This document shows, one piece after another, positions 47,827-58,185 of a stretch of DNA of 64,000 nt. The translations under genes were made by a program, and so were the position numbers. Each line of letters starts with the position of its first letter. Position 1 is the stretch's first letter. The stretch comes from an uncultured Methanobrevibacter sp. (GTDB taxonomy: Archaea > Methanobacteriota > Methanobacteria > Methanobacteriales > Methanobacteriaceae), in the NCBI GenBank assembly GCA_902774685.1, contig CACYJH010000008.1, positions 62,001 through 126,000 of the forward strand, in the 5' to 3' direction. The notes below the pieces were generated by a model, which saw only the letters and a program-made list of their open reading frames with translations, had not been told where the DNA came from and made no database searches.

Positions 47827-48111
47827 TTATAATTGACTTTTTAAATCCTCAATTTCCTCTTCCAATTGGGAGAAATCTTCATCAAAGACATCTTTTAAGA
47901 TTATTTTATCACCAATTTTATGAACCATATCCAAAGGAATTACCAATTCACTTTTGCTGATGTTTAAAGTTTCTTGGATTCCTCCTTTGCTGACGATTAT
48001 GGATTCAACCTTTTCTTCATCGAAATCAAAATCAACATCCACAACCTTACCCATAATCATTACGTCATTGCCTAACACTTCTTTACCGACTAACTCTTTG
48101 ACTATTCTCAT
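47827..48111 (-). CDS. PRC-barrel domain protein
   Basis: 94 residues. RIVKELVGKEVLGNDVMIMGKVVDVDFDFDEEKVESIIV is a PRC-barrel: short strands with the G..V...D pattern. Small archaeal PRC-barrel proteins are frequent; some relatives act in RNA or division complexes, but the role here is unknown. The start is the ATG at 48111, six bases after GGAGATG. It is 40 bases upstream of pyrE on the same strand, probably one operon. Confidence 0.85.
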   Translation of the reverse strand: MRIVKELVGKEVLGNDVMIMGKVVDVDFDFDEEKVESIIVSKGGIQETLNISKSELVIPLDMVHKIGDKIILKDVFDEDFSQLEEEIEDLKSQL

Positions 48112-48440
48112 AAAAAACATCTCCGAAATAAGCTTGAAAATTATACTAAATTATTTTATCAATCCGATTATATTTAATAACCGATTATTTTTTAATAAGA
48201 TTTTATAATTAATTAATATTCTTTTTATTTAAATCAATTAATAAATATTTTGAAAAATTTTAGAATAAGAATTTTAAAGAGAAAAAGAAATGATTAAAAA
48301 ATCAGAATAAATAAAAAAAAGACTGGATAAAATAGATAAAAAAGATAAACAATTAAAAAAGATAAATAGAATAAAAATAGAATAAAAAAAATAATAAAAA
48401 TAGAAAAAAAAGAATAAAAAATAATGAAAATAAAAGAGAT
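48112..48440. other. AT-rich spacer
   Basis: Low-complexity A-rich sequence on the plus strand (many AGATAAAAAAGATAAA words), T-rich on the minus strand downstream of the symporter pair, consistent with termination. No gene seen. Confidence 0.4.
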
Positions 48441-48554
48441 TTAATCTCCTTTATTCCAATTGATTGCACCATAAATAACACAAATAAGAGTCATTAAAAT
48501 CATTAGAATGTATACACTCCAAATCCATGGATCTTCTATTCCTAAAACCATCAT
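48441..48554 (-). CDS. 37-residue symporter small accessory membrane protein
   Basis: Translates to a single membrane helix: MMVLGIEDPWIWSVYILMIL, then MTLICVIYGAINWNKGD. The GIEDPWIW start and INWNKG end are the hallmark of the small partner of SSS symporters. It follows the symporter gene by 8 bases, and its ribosome site AGGTGAT overlaps the symporter stop codon, so translation is coupled. Probably stabilises or regulates the transporter. Confidence 0.85.
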   Translation of the reverse strand: MMVLGIEDPWIWSVYILMILMTLICVIYGAINWNKGD

Positions 48555-48562
48555 GATATCAC

Positions 48563-50218
48563 CTATTTAGCACCATCGTCAAGTCCTTTGAAAGACCTGT
48601 TAAGAATTTTCTCATCCATCGGTTGTGTTAATAAGCTTACAACTACTAAAACTATTGCAGAAACTGGGATTGCAAATATCATTACGTCAATGGTATACCA
48701 AGGCATAGTATTGATTAACATATCTACACCGAAAATGAATTTACAAATACCTAATCCGGTTGCAGTTTTCTTGAATACGAATACAAGCAAGAACAAGCTT
48801 GTAAAAGTACCTGCGAATAATCCTGCAAGAGCCCCTTGTTTTGTTGCCCTTTTCCAGAATAAGGCAGCACAGTAAACCGGCAAGAATGCAGCTGCACATA
48901 AACCCATAAACAAGGAAGTACCTAATGCAACAATACTTCCAGGCAAGGATAAACCTATGATTAATGATAATACCACTGCAATCAAAATACCTAATTGGCT
49001 TATGGAAATAAATCCAATTCTAGTTTCTTTAGTAGTAGCACTTGTTTTAAGTTCCTCATCAGTGAATCCTTCAGAATGACCTCTGTTCTTAAATGCATCC
49101 GCAATATCGTGTCCCAATGCGGTTCCTTGAGTGTGATACTGTGAGGATAATGTGGACATAGCCGCTGCAAGCAAGGAAAGCAAGAATATGTATACAAACC
49201 ATTCAGGAAGTGCAGTTGAAATGAATGTTGGGATGATTGAGTCCATGTTTCCTCCAACAAAATCAATAGCTATCTGTCCAAAGTTCTGATAGAAGTATAC
49301 ATTACATAAGGATCCTACAACATAAGCGCTTCCAGTCATTACAAAGATGAATATAGCACCAATTAAAAGGGATCTATGCAATTCTTTGTCAGATTTGACT
49401 GTCATGAATCTTACTGCAAGCTGTGGTTGAGCCAATGCACCGATACCCACTCCCATAATGGTGGTTGTTACAAGTGACCACCAGAATGGACTTGCAAATT
49501 TAGGGAAGCTTGTCCAACCTGTACCCCCTTCAGCCAGAGCATCTGCAGGGTATAAATGAGCCATATTGGTTAAAGCGGTGTTCGCTTCGGTTACACCACC
49601 TAAGACCCAGTAAATGAATACGAGTAAAATCAACATTCCAATAAACATGATACTTCCTTGCAATGCATCAGTATACATAACCCCTCTTAATCCACCGAAC
49701 AATACGTAACCACAGATTACGATAGCTAGAACTAAAAGAGCCACATTAAAATCAAGCATTAAGGAAGATTCCATAAATCTTGCTGCACCAATAAGTACCA
49801 CTGCCGCATAGATAGGCATAGCACAGAAGATTAAAACTCCACTGAAAAATTGTAGGAATTTACTATCAAATCTACGGCCTAAAAACTCAGGGAATGTAAG
49901 TGAACCAAGATTTTTACCCATCTTACGAGTTCTTTTACCGAAGAATACAAATGCAATGAATATTCCAATGAGAATATTTAAGAATGCAAGCCATAGTATC
50001 CCCATACCATATTTACCTGCAACTCCTCCAAAACCTACAATAGCTGCTGTAGAAATAAAGGTAGCCCCATAACTCAATGCCATGATGTAAGGGTGAGTCT
50101 GTCTACCTGCAACCATGAAGTCTTCAGAGGAATTGGTTCTTTTCCATGCTAGGTAACCTACGTAACCTACCATTAGGAAGTAAATAATAAAAACAATTCC
50201 TAGTATAAAATAATCCAT
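48563..50218 (-). CDS. sodium/solute symporter (SSS family)
   Basis: 551 residues, about 13 membrane helices. GYVGYLAWKRTNSSEDFMVAGRQ at the start, then FGGLRGVMYTDALQGSIMFIGM (near 175), the SSS sodium-site region, and ALAQPQLAVRFM near 255. Related to PutP/PanF-type carriers, moving an organic substrate with Na+. The substrate is unknown. SD AGAGGT. Paired with the 37-residue protein downstream. Confidence 0.92.
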   Translation of the reverse strand: MDYFILGIVFIIYFLMVGYVGYLAWKRTNSSEDFMVAGRQTHPYIMALSYGATFISTAAIVGFGGVAGKYGMGILWLAFLNILIGIFIAFVFFGKRTRKMGKNLGSLTFPEFLGRRFDSKFLQFFSGVLIFCAMPIYAAVVLIGAARFMESSLMLDFNVALLVLAIVICGYVLFGGLRGVMYTDALQGSIMFIGMLILLVFIYWVLGGVTEANTALTNMAHLYPADALAEGGTGWTSFPKFASPFWWSLVTTTIMGVGIGALAQPQLAVRFMTVKSDKELHRSLLIGAIFIFVMTGSAYVVGSLCNVYFYQNFGQIAIDFVGGNMDSIIPTFISTALPEWFVYIFLLSLLAAAMSTLSSQYHTQGTALGHDIADAFKNRGHSEGFTDEELKTSATTKETRIGFISISQLGILIAVVLSLIIGLSLPGSIVALGTSLFMGLCAAAFLPVYCAALFWKRATKQGALAGLFAGTFTSLFLLVFVFKKTATGLGICKFIFGVDMLINTMPWYTIDVMIFAIPVSAIVLVVVSLLTQPMDEKILNRSFKGLDDGAK

Positions 50219-50693
50219 TTAAAGACCTCTAAACTAAAATTAATATAAAAAATGATTTAAAATAAATATTTTATTCCAAAATCACACAATCCAAAAAGAA
50301 ATTTTGTTTAAATTTATCAGATTTATAAATTAATCGTGCAAAATTTTTCATTTTCAGAATATAATATTTAACATATTCTTAAAATTTAAACATTAATCAT
50401 TTTCACATTAATTTTTAATTTATATTATATATAAATTTTTTTTAAATTGAAATAATTTAATAAAAAACTTAATTAAGTCTTAATATGGTTAATAGATTAA
50501 AAAAAAGGAATTAATTAAAAAATAGAAAACAAAATATCCATAAATGAACAAAAAATATACAATTTAGACAATAAAAAGATTTTTTAGAATAATATATTTA
50601 TTAATGATTAAAAATAAATCATATAATGTTATCAATTATGAAATTTAACTATAATAACTCAAAAGCAAATTAAAAAAATCATGGAGAAGTTAT
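50219..50693. other. AT-rich divergent spacer
   Basis: Lies between the symporter and phenylacetate-CoA ligase starts; holds their promoters. I saw no palindrome, RNA or frame that stands out. Confidence 0.4.
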
Positions 50694-51995
50694 ATGATTT
50701 GGAATCAAGAAGCAGAATGTATGGGTAAGGAAGAAAGGGAAGAAATGCAACTTGCCCTACTCCAAAAACAAGTAAAGAGAGTTTATGAAAATGTACCATT
50801 TTACAAGAAGAAGTTTGATGATGCAGGATTTCATCCAGATGATTTAAAGACCCTTGATGATATCAGCAAAATACCATTTACAACTAAAGATGACTTAAGA
50901 CAAGCTTATCCATTTGGATTATTCGCTGTTCCAGATGATGAAATCATAGAAATACACAGTACCTCCGGAACTACAGGAACTCCTGTAGTATCAGGATATA
51001 CAAAAAAAGATATCGAAATTTGGGGAGAATGTACCGCAAGAGCAATATCAATGGCTGGCGGAGACAAAAATTCAAAGATCCAAAACTCATATGGGTACGG
51101 ATTATTCACTGGAGGATTTGGAATTGACCACGGTGCAAAATATATGGGGGCAACAGTAATACCAATGTCTTCTGGAAACACTGCAAGACAATTGAAAATC
51201 ATGGAAGACTTCCAAAGCGATATTCTTACATGCACTCCATCATATGCAATGTATTTGGCAGAATCCCTTGAAAAAGAAGGATACAAAGCAGAGGACATCA
51301 GCTTAAAAGGAGGAATATTTGGAGCTGAAATGTGGACTGAAGAAATGAGAAACAGCTTACAAGAAAAATTAGGAATTACTGCACACAACATTTATGGATT
51401 AACTGAATTGATGGGACCGGGAGTAGCTACCGAATGTAAATATCAAACCGGTTTGCATATTCAAGAAGACCATTTCTATCCGGAAATCATTGACTCTGAT
51501 ACTGGAGAAGTTTTAGGAGATGATCAGAAAGGAGAATTGGTTTTAACCAACCTTACTAGAGAAGGAATGCCTGTAATAAGGTTCAGAACAAAAGACATAA
51601 CCACCCTTAGAAGAGATGAATGTCCTTGTGGAAGAACTACTGTAAGAATGGATAGAATCACCGGTAGAAGCGATGACATGTTAAAAATCAAAGGAGTTAT
51701 GGTTTACCCATCACAAATTGAGGCTGCAATTCTACAGGTTGAAGGCCTAACAGCAAACTATCAAATACATGTATCAAGACCTCACACCCTTGATGAGATT
51801 GAAGTGAAAGTAGAAGCTTCACCTGAGGTATTCTCTGATGAAATGAAAAAGATAGAAGAATTTGAAAGAAGAGTGGCTAAAAAAATCCAAAGCAAAATTG
51901 GTATCAGTGTAGATGTAACCTTAGTGGAACCGGAATCATTACCAAGAAGTGAAGGAAAAGCCATTAGAGTGATTGACGAAAGAAACTTTGATTAG
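50694..51995 (+). CDS. paaK: phenylacetate-CoA ligase family protein
   Basis: 433 residues of the AMP-forming ligase class: [15 protein letters not shown] near 88, [17 protein letters not shown] near 230 and the C-terminal [16 protein letters not shown] near 325. It activates aryl acetates to CoA thioesters. In methanogens such genes accompany indolepyruvate oxidoreductase and serve aromatic amino-acid synthesis from aryl acids; here an ACT-domain gene follows 22 bases later. SD GGAG. Confidence 0.92.
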   Translation: MIWNQEAECMGKEEREEMQLALLQKQVKRVYENVPFYKKKFDDAGFHPDDLKTLDDISKIPFTTKDDLRQAYPFGLFAVPDDEIIEIHSTSGTTGTPVVSGYTKKDIEIWGECTARAISMAGGDKNSKIQNSYGYGLFTGGFGIDHGAKYMGATVIPMSSGNTARQLKIMEDFQSDILTCTPSYAMYLAESLEKEGYKAEDISLKGGIFGAEMWTEEMRNSLQEKLGITAHNIYGLTELMGPGVATECKYQTGLHIQEDHFYPEIIDSDTGEVLGDDQKGELVLTNLTREGMPVIRFRTKDITTLRRDECPCGRTTVRMDRITGRSDDMLKIKGVMVYPSQIEAAILQVEGLTANYQIHVSRPHTLDEIEVKVEASPEVFSDEMKKIEEFERRVAKKIQSKIGISVDVTLVEPESLPRSEGKAIRVIDERNFD

Positions 51996-52017
51996 ATAAT
52001 AATAATGAGATGATACT

Positions 52018-52449
52018 ATGAGCGTAAAACAAGTTTCCGTATTTATTGAAAACAAAGAAGGAAAACTAAAAAAAGCTGTTAATGCAATGTCCCAAAAAGG
52101 CGTAAACATTAGAGCGCTTTCCATTGCAGACAGTTCCAAATATGGAATTTTAAGATTGATCGTTTCAGACAATGAAGCTGCAATAGAAGCATTGAAAGAT
52201 GAGAAGTTCACTGTCAAAGAAACAGATGTGATTGTCGTAGGAGTCAAAGACGAACCTAATGGTCTCAACACAATTCTTGGAATTCTTGAAAAAGAAAGCA
52301 TCAATGTTGAATACCTTTATGCATTTGTAAGCACTAAAGTTGATGAAGCTATTGTTGTTTTCAAAATCGAAGATTATGAAGCAGGTATGAAAGCATTGAA
52401 AGATGGTGGAGCAACTTTATTAAGCAAAGAAGATTTAGACGAAATATAA
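52018..52449 (+). CDS. tandem ACT-domain protein
   Basis: 143 residues with two ACT domains: VKQVSVFIENKEGKLKKAVNAMSQKGVNIRAL and, from about 73, VKDEPNGLNTILGILEKESINVEYLYAFVS. Such domains bind amino acids. Its position right after paaK suggests it senses an aromatic amino acid and regulates that pathway. SD GAGATGAT. Confidence 0.9.
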   Translation: MSVKQVSVFIENKEGKLKKAVNAMSQKGVNIRALSIADSSKYGILRLIVSDNEAAIEALKDEKFTVKETDVIVVGVKDEPNGLNTILGILEKESINVEYLYAFVSTKVDEAIVVFKIEDYEAGMKALKDGGATLLSKEDLDEI

Positions 52450-52670
52450 ATCTTCTTATTTTCTCTTTTTTTAAACCTTTTTATTTTTTCTTAAATCATT
52501 CTCTTTTTTAAAATACATTTAGACAAAAAAATTTAATAAATATGAAAATAGTTTTTTTTAAAAAATTATAAAAAACTAAAAAAAAAATAATTTTAAAATG
52601 TAAAAAATAGTTAAAATATAAAAAATAGTAAAAAAATAGTAAAATAATAAAAAATAGTAAAAATAAATAA

Positions 52671-53432
52671 TTAATATCTTCTTTTAAAACTTGTAGTTAA
52701 TAATACTAAAACTGACACTAAAAGAACTGCAATAGGATTTCCTGTTGGATACATGAGACTAGAAACTTTCTTAGCTTGAACTTTTTTATATTGGCTGTCC
52801 TTATATACGTCAATCTCTTCTTCCTCATAGCATCTATCAGGAGTAGTGCTTTCAGTATCACTTGTTAAATTAGCTTTATTAACCTTTTCACCAGTAGTCA
52901 ATGCTTTAGTAACTATTTTTAAAACTTGTTCTTCACCCACTTCCAAATCACCAATGTCCCAAACACCAGTGCTGCTATCAAAATCACCTTTAGTTGCAGA
53001 GTATGTGACAAATTTTAAACCATCAGGCAATTGATCTGAAACCTTAACATTTTTAGCCACATTAGGCCCTTTGTTTTTAGCTTCGATAACCCAAGTAACA
53101 AAATCACCGACTTTAATATTTTCCTTATCTGCATCGTTGTCCAATTCTAACTGTGTAGCACCTGAATCTCCCAATTTTGCTTTTTTACCAGTAGACAAGA
53201 TTTCATCCTCTGAAGAAATATCTTCGTTGGAATCAGATTCATCATTACCAATAAAAACTTCATTGGCATCATCAGAAGAACTTTGCATTGAATCGTCAAT
53301 TTCAAGAACTTGAACTTGAATCAAATCTTCCTCTAATGTCTCTAAATTTTGAGAGTTCAAATCGCTAGCACTAACACATGTTAAAGATAAGATGGAAATT
53401 AAAAAGATAATGCAGATAATTATCTTCTTAAT
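52671..53432 (-). CDS. secreted DUF11-domain protein with C-terminal anchor; ATT start proposed
   Basis: Read from an ATT at 53432 the protein begins (M)KKIIICIIFLISILSLTCVSASD, an ordinary signal peptide cleaved after VSA, three bases after GGTGAT. No ATG, GTG or TTG gives this peptide: the nearby GTG and ATG are in another frame that stops at once, and the TTG at 53360 falls after the cleavage site. The mature part has an acidic segment, then a DUF11 domain (ADKENIKVGDFVTWVIEAKNKGPNVAKNVKVSDQLP), then TGNPIAVLLVSVLVLLTTSFKRRY, the same anchor as at 46615. Probably a wall-associated surface protein. Confidence 0.78.
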   Translation of the reverse strand: MKKIIICIIFLISILSLTCVSASDLNSQNLETLEEDLIQVQVLEIDDSMQSSSDDANEVFIGNDESDSNEDISSEDEILSTGKKAKLGDSGATQLELDNDADKENIKVGDFVTWVIEAKNKGPNVAKNVKVSDQLPDGLKFVTYSATKGDFDSSTGVWDIGDLEVGEEQVLKIVTKALTTGEKVNKANLTSDTESTTPDRCYEEEEIDVYKDSQYKKVQAKKVSSLMYPTGNPIAVLLVSVLVLLTTSFKRRY

Positions 53433-53486
53433 AACATCACCTCAATTAGTTAGTTTTAGTAATAAAATAAAAATAAACCCTAAAAA

Positions 53487-53765
53487 TTAAAACTCTTTAA
53501 GCATTTCAACGATTTCATCTCTGTTGTATCCTAATTTGACAAGAATAGCTTTGAGACTGTCATCATCTTCCCACTTAACATCTCTCCATGCTTTGAAATC
53601 GTTTCTGATAATTGCATTAATTACTAATTGCATAGTAATAAAGTCATCACTGTTAACTACCATCAAAGCATCTTTTTTATTGAATTTTCCATCTGGATCA
53701 ACCAAATCATATTTGCCTGATTCAGCATCCAATTTCATTATTGCACTATCAATCTTAAAAGGCAT
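53487..53765 (-). CDS. hypothetical protein, 92 residues
   Basis: A small soluble acidic protein (MPFKIDSAIMKLDAESGKYDLVDPDGKF...). The C-terminal segment SLKAILVKLGYNRDEIVEMLKEF is helical. GGTGGGAT precedes the ATG. It is 74 bases downstream of carB on the same strand, so it may share its transcript. No family recognised. Confidence 0.7.
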   Translation of the reverse strand: MPFKIDSAIMKLDAESGKYDLVDPDGKFNKKDALMVVNSDDFITMQLVINAIIRNDFKAWRDVKWEDDDSLKAILVKLGYNRDEIVEMLKEF

Positions 53766-53839
53766 AATCCCACCAAATAATTATAATTTAATCCTTTTTA
53801 TAGTAAACATAAAAATAAAAAATAGAGAATGAATCTCCA

Positions 53840-56800
53840 TTAAATATTTGCTATATGATCATTTAAAGATTTAACTTTCAATTCATTTTCCTTAACAGCT
53901 TCAATAGCATTTAAAGCAGCTCTTGCTCCTGCTAAAGTAGTTACATAAGGAATACCTAATTCAACAGCCAAACGTCTAATGGTATAACCATCTTTGGAAG
54001 CCTGTTCACCATGAGGAGTGTTGATGATCATGTCAATCTTTCCTTCTAAGATAGCTTCCTTAATATTTGGGGTTCCTTGAGACACTTTCTTGATTCTTGT
54101 AATAGGAACATCAAATATTGCATTAGCTGTACCTTTTGTAGCGAATATATTAAATCCTAATGCATGAGCCTTTTCCGCAATTGGCTGGATTTTCTTTTGG
54201 TCTTGTTCTCTTACACTAATCAAGAGGTTTCCTTCTTTAGGCAAGTCCATACCAGCTGAAAGCTGTGACTTGTAGAATGCAAGACCGAAGTTTTCATCTA
54301 TACCGATACTTTCACCGGTGGATTTCATTTCAGGACCTAATATACTGTCGGATTCTGTTAATTTCAAGAATGGGAAAACAGACTCTTTTACAGCTACATG
54401 GTTAATCTTAATTTCTTTAGTTAAATTGAGGTCTTTGAGTTTTGCACCCATCATCAATGAGGTTGCAACTTTTGCAAGAGGAACTCCAATAGCTTTACTT
54501 ACAAATGGAACGGTCCTACTTGCCCTTGGGTTAGCTTCGATGATGTAAACTTTTTCCTCATCCAATTTAACTGCATATTGAATATTCATCAATCCAATAA
54601 CATCCAATTCTAAAGCCAATTTTCTTGTATTTTCTCTAATCACTTCAAGTAAGTGTTCTGGAATTGTTTGAGGAGGTATTACACATGCGGAGTCACCGGA
54701 GTGAACACCTGCTTCTTCAATGTGTTCCATAATACCTGCAATGAATACATCTTCACCATCACATAAAAGGTCCACATCAAGTTCCACTGCATCTTCAAGG
54801 AACTTGTCTACAAGAATAGGGTGTTCAGGAGAAACCTTTACAGCTTCTTTCATATATTCCTCAAGTTCTTCCAAGCAGTAAACAATTTCCATTGCTCTTC
54901 CACCAATTACATAGGATGGACGAACAAGAACTGGGAAACCGATTCTTTCTGCAGCTTCTTTAGCTTCATCAAATGAATTAGCCAATCCATAAGGAGCTTG
55001 GCGAATATTCAAATCATTTAACACTTCAGTGAATCTTTCTCTGTCTTCAACTCTGTCAATGCTTTCATATGGAGTACCTAAGATCTTGACTCCTGCTTTT
55101 GCAAGAGGAACAGAAAGGTTAATTGAAGTTTGACCACCGAATTGAACGATTACACCTTCAGGTTCAACCTGTTCAATTATTCCCATGATGTCCTCATAGG
55201 TCAATGGTTCAAAGAACAATTCATCTGAAATGTCATAATCAGTACTTACTGTTTCAGGGTTGTTGTTTACAAGAATGGTTTCGATTCCTTGATCTTTCAA
55301 TGCAAGAGAGGAATGTACACAACAGTAATCGAACTCAATACCTTGTCCAATTCTGATTGGACCTGCACCGATAATCAATATTTTCTTCTTGTCAGTCTTG
55401 ATGAGTTCGTTACCTTTATCATAACTGCTGTAATAATAAGGAGTTTTTGCTTCAAACTCTGCTGCACAAGTATCTACCATCTTATAGGATGGCTTAATGT
55501 CAAACTTGTCAAGAAGTGCTTTAACATCTTCTTCCTTAATGCCTGCGAGTTTTGCAAGAGTGAAATTGGAGAATCCTAATTTTTTAGCTTTGAGCAAGAA
55601 TTCTTCATCTTCAAGTGCTTCTTTTGTTACCTGATTTTCAAACTCTACAATGTTTTCTATTTTGTATAGGAAGAATGCATCCATTTTAGAGAGTTCTGCA
55701 AGTTCTTCTACACTTCTGCCATCTTTAATTGCAGAGTACATGTGGAATAGTCTTTCATCAGTTGGGTTTGCCAAATTGTCTTCAGTGTATTCCAAATATT
55801 CGAATCCGTGCAATCCGATATCCAAGGAACGAATAGCTTTTTGAATAGCCTCTTCATAGGTTCTACCAATAGCCATTACCTCTCCAGTAGCTTTCATTTG
55901 AACTCCAATCTTTCTGTCAATGCCTTTGAACTTGTCAAATGGCCATCTTGGGATTTTAACTACGATATAGTCAATGGATGGCTCAAAGGAAGCAGGAGTT
56001 TCTTTGGTAATGTCGTTTCTGATTTCATCTAAAGTCAATCCAAGAGCAACTTTTGAAGAGATCTTTGCAATCGGATAACCTGTTGCCTTAGATGCAAGTG
56101 CACTACTTCTACTTACACGAGGGTTTACTTCAATGATCTTATACTCATTGGTTTCAGGGTTCAATGCAAATTGGATGTTACATCCACCATTGATTCCTAA
56201 GTTTCTGATAATCTTAATGGAAGCGTCCCTTAATCTTTGACATACTTCATCATTCAAGTTTTGAATAGGAGCGACTACGATACTGTCACCTGTGTGAATA
56301 CCCATTGGATCCACATTTTCCATATTACATACAATGATACAGGTATCGTTCTTATCCCTCATAACCTCAAACTCGATTTCTTTCCAACCAAGAACAGATT
56401 CGTCAATCAATACTTGGTTGATGTAACTCATGTCGAGACCATGGGTGGTAACTTCTATAAGTTCTTCCTTATTGTGAGCTATTCCACCACCAGTTCCACC
56501 TAAGGTAAATGCTGGACGGACAATTACAGGGAAACCGATTTCTTCAACAGCCTCTAAAGCAGCTTCAACAGATTCCACTGCATGACATTTAGGGATAGGT
56601 TCATCCAATCTGTCCATAAAGTTAGCGAACAAATCTCTGTCTTCCACATCTGCAATGGTTTGAACATCAGAACCGATAACCTTTATTCCTTCCAACAGAC
56701 CTAATTTTCCAAGTTCAGTTGCAATGTTTAAACCGGTTTGTCCTCCCATAGTAGGCAAAATAGCATCAATATTCTCTTTTTCAATAATTTGAGCAACAAG

Positions 56801-57016
56801 TTCTGCAGTCAACGGCTCAGTATAGACAGTATCTGCCATATCCATATCAGTTTGAATGGTAGCAGGATTACTGTTTACAAGAACTGTTTCCAATCCCTCT
56901 TCTCTAAGTGATTTACAAGCTTGAGAACCAGAGTAGTCAAACTCAGCTGCTTGACCGATCTGAATAGGTCCAGAACCAATTATAAGCACTTTTTTAATAT
57001 CCTCATCAACAGGCAT
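53840..57016 (-). CDS. carB: carbamoyl-phosphate synthase large subunit
   Basis: Makes carbamoyl phosphate from bicarbonate, ammonia (from CarA) and two ATP, for arginine and pyrimidines. 1058 residues, full length. Each half has an ATP-grasp module: GSGPIQIGQAAEFDYSG near 14 and GAGPIRIGQGIEFDYCC near 555, plus GGTGGGIAHN and GGRAMEIVY. The C-terminal regulatory domain starts near 930. SD AGAGAGG. It follows carA by 89 bases. Confidence 0.97.
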   Translation of the reverse strand: MPVDEDIKKVLIIGSGPIQIGQAAEFDYSGSQACKSLREEGLETVLVNSNPATIQTDMDMADTVYTEPLTAELVAQIIEKENIDAILPTMGGQTGLNIATELGKLGLLEGIKVIGSDVQTIADVEDRDLFANFMDRLDEPIPKCHAVESVEAALEAVEEIGFPVIVRPAFTLGGTGGGIAHNKEELIEVTTHGLDMSYINQVLIDESVLGWKEIEFEVMRDKNDTCIIVCNMENVDPMGIHTGDSIVVAPIQNLNDEVCQRLRDASIKIIRNLGINGGCNIQFALNPETNEYKIIEVNPRVSRSSALASKATGYPIAKISSKVALGLTLDEIRNDITKETPASFEPSIDYIVVKIPRWPFDKFKGIDRKIGVQMKATGEVMAIGRTYEEAIQKAIRSLDIGLHGFEYLEYTEDNLANPTDERLFHMYSAIKDGRSVEELAELSKMDAFFLYKIENIVEFENQVTKEALEDEEFLLKAKKLGFSNFTLAKLAGIKEEDVKALLDKFDIKPSYKMVDTCAAEFEAKTPYYYSSYDKGNELIKTDKKKILIIGAGPIRIGQGIEFDYCCVHSSLALKDQGIETILVNNNPETVSTDYDISDELFFEPLTYEDIMGIIEQVEPEGVIVQFGGQTSINLSVPLAKAGVKILGTPYESIDRVEDRERFTEVLNDLNIRQAPYGLANSFDEAKEAAERIGFPVLVRPSYVIGGRAMEIVYCLEELEEYMKEAVKVSPEHPILVDKFLEDAVELDVDLLCDGEDVFIAGIMEHIEEAGVHSGDSACVIPPQTIPEHLLEVIRENTRKLALELDVIGLMNIQYAVKLDEEKVYIIEANPRASRTVPFVSKAIGVPLAKVATSLMMGAKLKDLNLTKEIKINHVAVKESVFPFLKLTESDSILGPEMKSTGESIGIDENFGLAFYKSQLSAGMDLPKEGNLLISVREQDQKKIQPIAEKAHALGFNIFATKGTANAIFDVPITRIKKVSQGTPNIKEAILEGKIDMIINTPHGEQASKDGYTIRRLAVELGIPYVTTLAGARAALNAIEAVKENELKVKSLNDHIANI

Positions 57017-57105
57017 ATTATCCTCTCTTAATCCACATTAAAGTATAAATTTCATATTTTAATAATTTCAATAATTTTTAATTATAATACAATGAATCCT
57101 AATTC

Positions 57106-58185
57106 CTAATACTCCTTAATCATATTGCTGAATTCTTCAAACAATACTCTTGTATCATTTGGTCCAGGACCAGATTCCGGGTGGTATTGGATGGTTCTTA
57201 AAGGCAATTCCTTATGTAAGAATCCTTCAGGAGTACCATCGTTCAAGTTTATTTGGGTCAATTCCAAATCAGTGCCCTTTAAGGAATCCGGATTAATAGC
57301 GAATCCATGATTTTGGGAAGTGATGAACACTTTTCCAGTTTGCAAGTCTTTCACAGGTTGATTTGCTCCTCTGTGACCAAATTTCATCTTATAGGTAGTT
57401 GCACCGAATGTCTTTGCAATTACATGTTGACCCATACAAATACCAAATATAGGGAATCTATTAAGTAATTTCTCTACATTTGCAATGGTTTCAGTTAATC
57501 TTTCAGGGTTTCCAGGACCCGGTGAAACCATAAGCCCATTTACACCATAATCCAAAATGGTTTGATAATCGGTATCATAAGGGAATAAAGCAACACCAAT
57601 ATCATTTTCCAAGAAACAGTTGATAATGTTCTTTTTAACACCACAATCAAGAATAGCTACAGTCTTATCAAAGTCTCCAAAGGTCTTTAATTCTGGAGTT
57701 GATACTAAAGGAACCAAATCCAAATCAATTATGCTTTTATGTTCCTGAGCACGAGCCACTAACTCATCATCATCAATCTCTTCAGTAGCAAGTGCTGCTT
57801 TTAGAGATCCTTTTTCACGTATCTTTAAAGTTAAGTCTCTTGTATCTATGTCTTCAATTCCAGGTACTTTAAATTCCTTCAAGAAATCATCCAAAGTCTT
57901 TTTTGTACCGAAGTTAGATAATTTTTTACAAGCTTCTCTCACTACAAAACCTTCAACTTGTACCTTATCGGATTGATACCAATCTTCACTGACTCCATAG
58001 TTACCTTCCAATGGGTAGGTGGACATCAATATTTGTCCTTTAAAGGAAGGGTCAGTGAGTGCCTCGGTATAACCGGACATACCAGTTGAGAAAGCAAGTT
58101 CACCTACAGTTACGGTTTCGTAACCGAAGGCTTTTCCTTTTAGAATAGTTCCATCTTCTAAAGCCAATTTTGCTTCATTTCCCAT
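57106..58185 (-). CDS. carA: carbamoyl-phosphate synthase small (glutaminase) subunit
   Basis: Releases ammonia from glutamine and passes it to CarB. 359 residues. The N-terminal domain has STGMSGYTEALTDPSFKGQIL near 33; the glutaminase has the nucleophile Cys in PIFGICMGQHVIAK near 243 and the His/Glu pair in QYHPESGPGPND near 335. SD GGTGA. First gene of the carAB unit. Confidence 0.97.
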   Translation of the reverse strand: MGNEAKLALEDGTILKGKAFGYETVTVGELAFSTGMSGYTEALTDPSFKGQILMSTYPLEGNYGVSEDWYQSDKVQVEGFVVREACKKLSNFGTKKTLDDFLKEFKVPGIEDIDTRDLTLKIREKGSLKAALATEEIDDDELVARAQEHKSIIDLDLVPLVSTPELKTFGDFDKTVAILDCGVKKNIINCFLENDIGVALFPYDTDYQTILDYGVNGLMVSPGPGNPERLTETIANVEKLLNRFPIFGICMGQHVIAKTFGATTYKMKFGHRGANQPVKDLQTGKVFITSQNHGFAINPDSLKGTDLELTQINLNDGTPEGFLHKELPLRTIQYHPESGPGPNDTRVLFEEFSNMIKEY

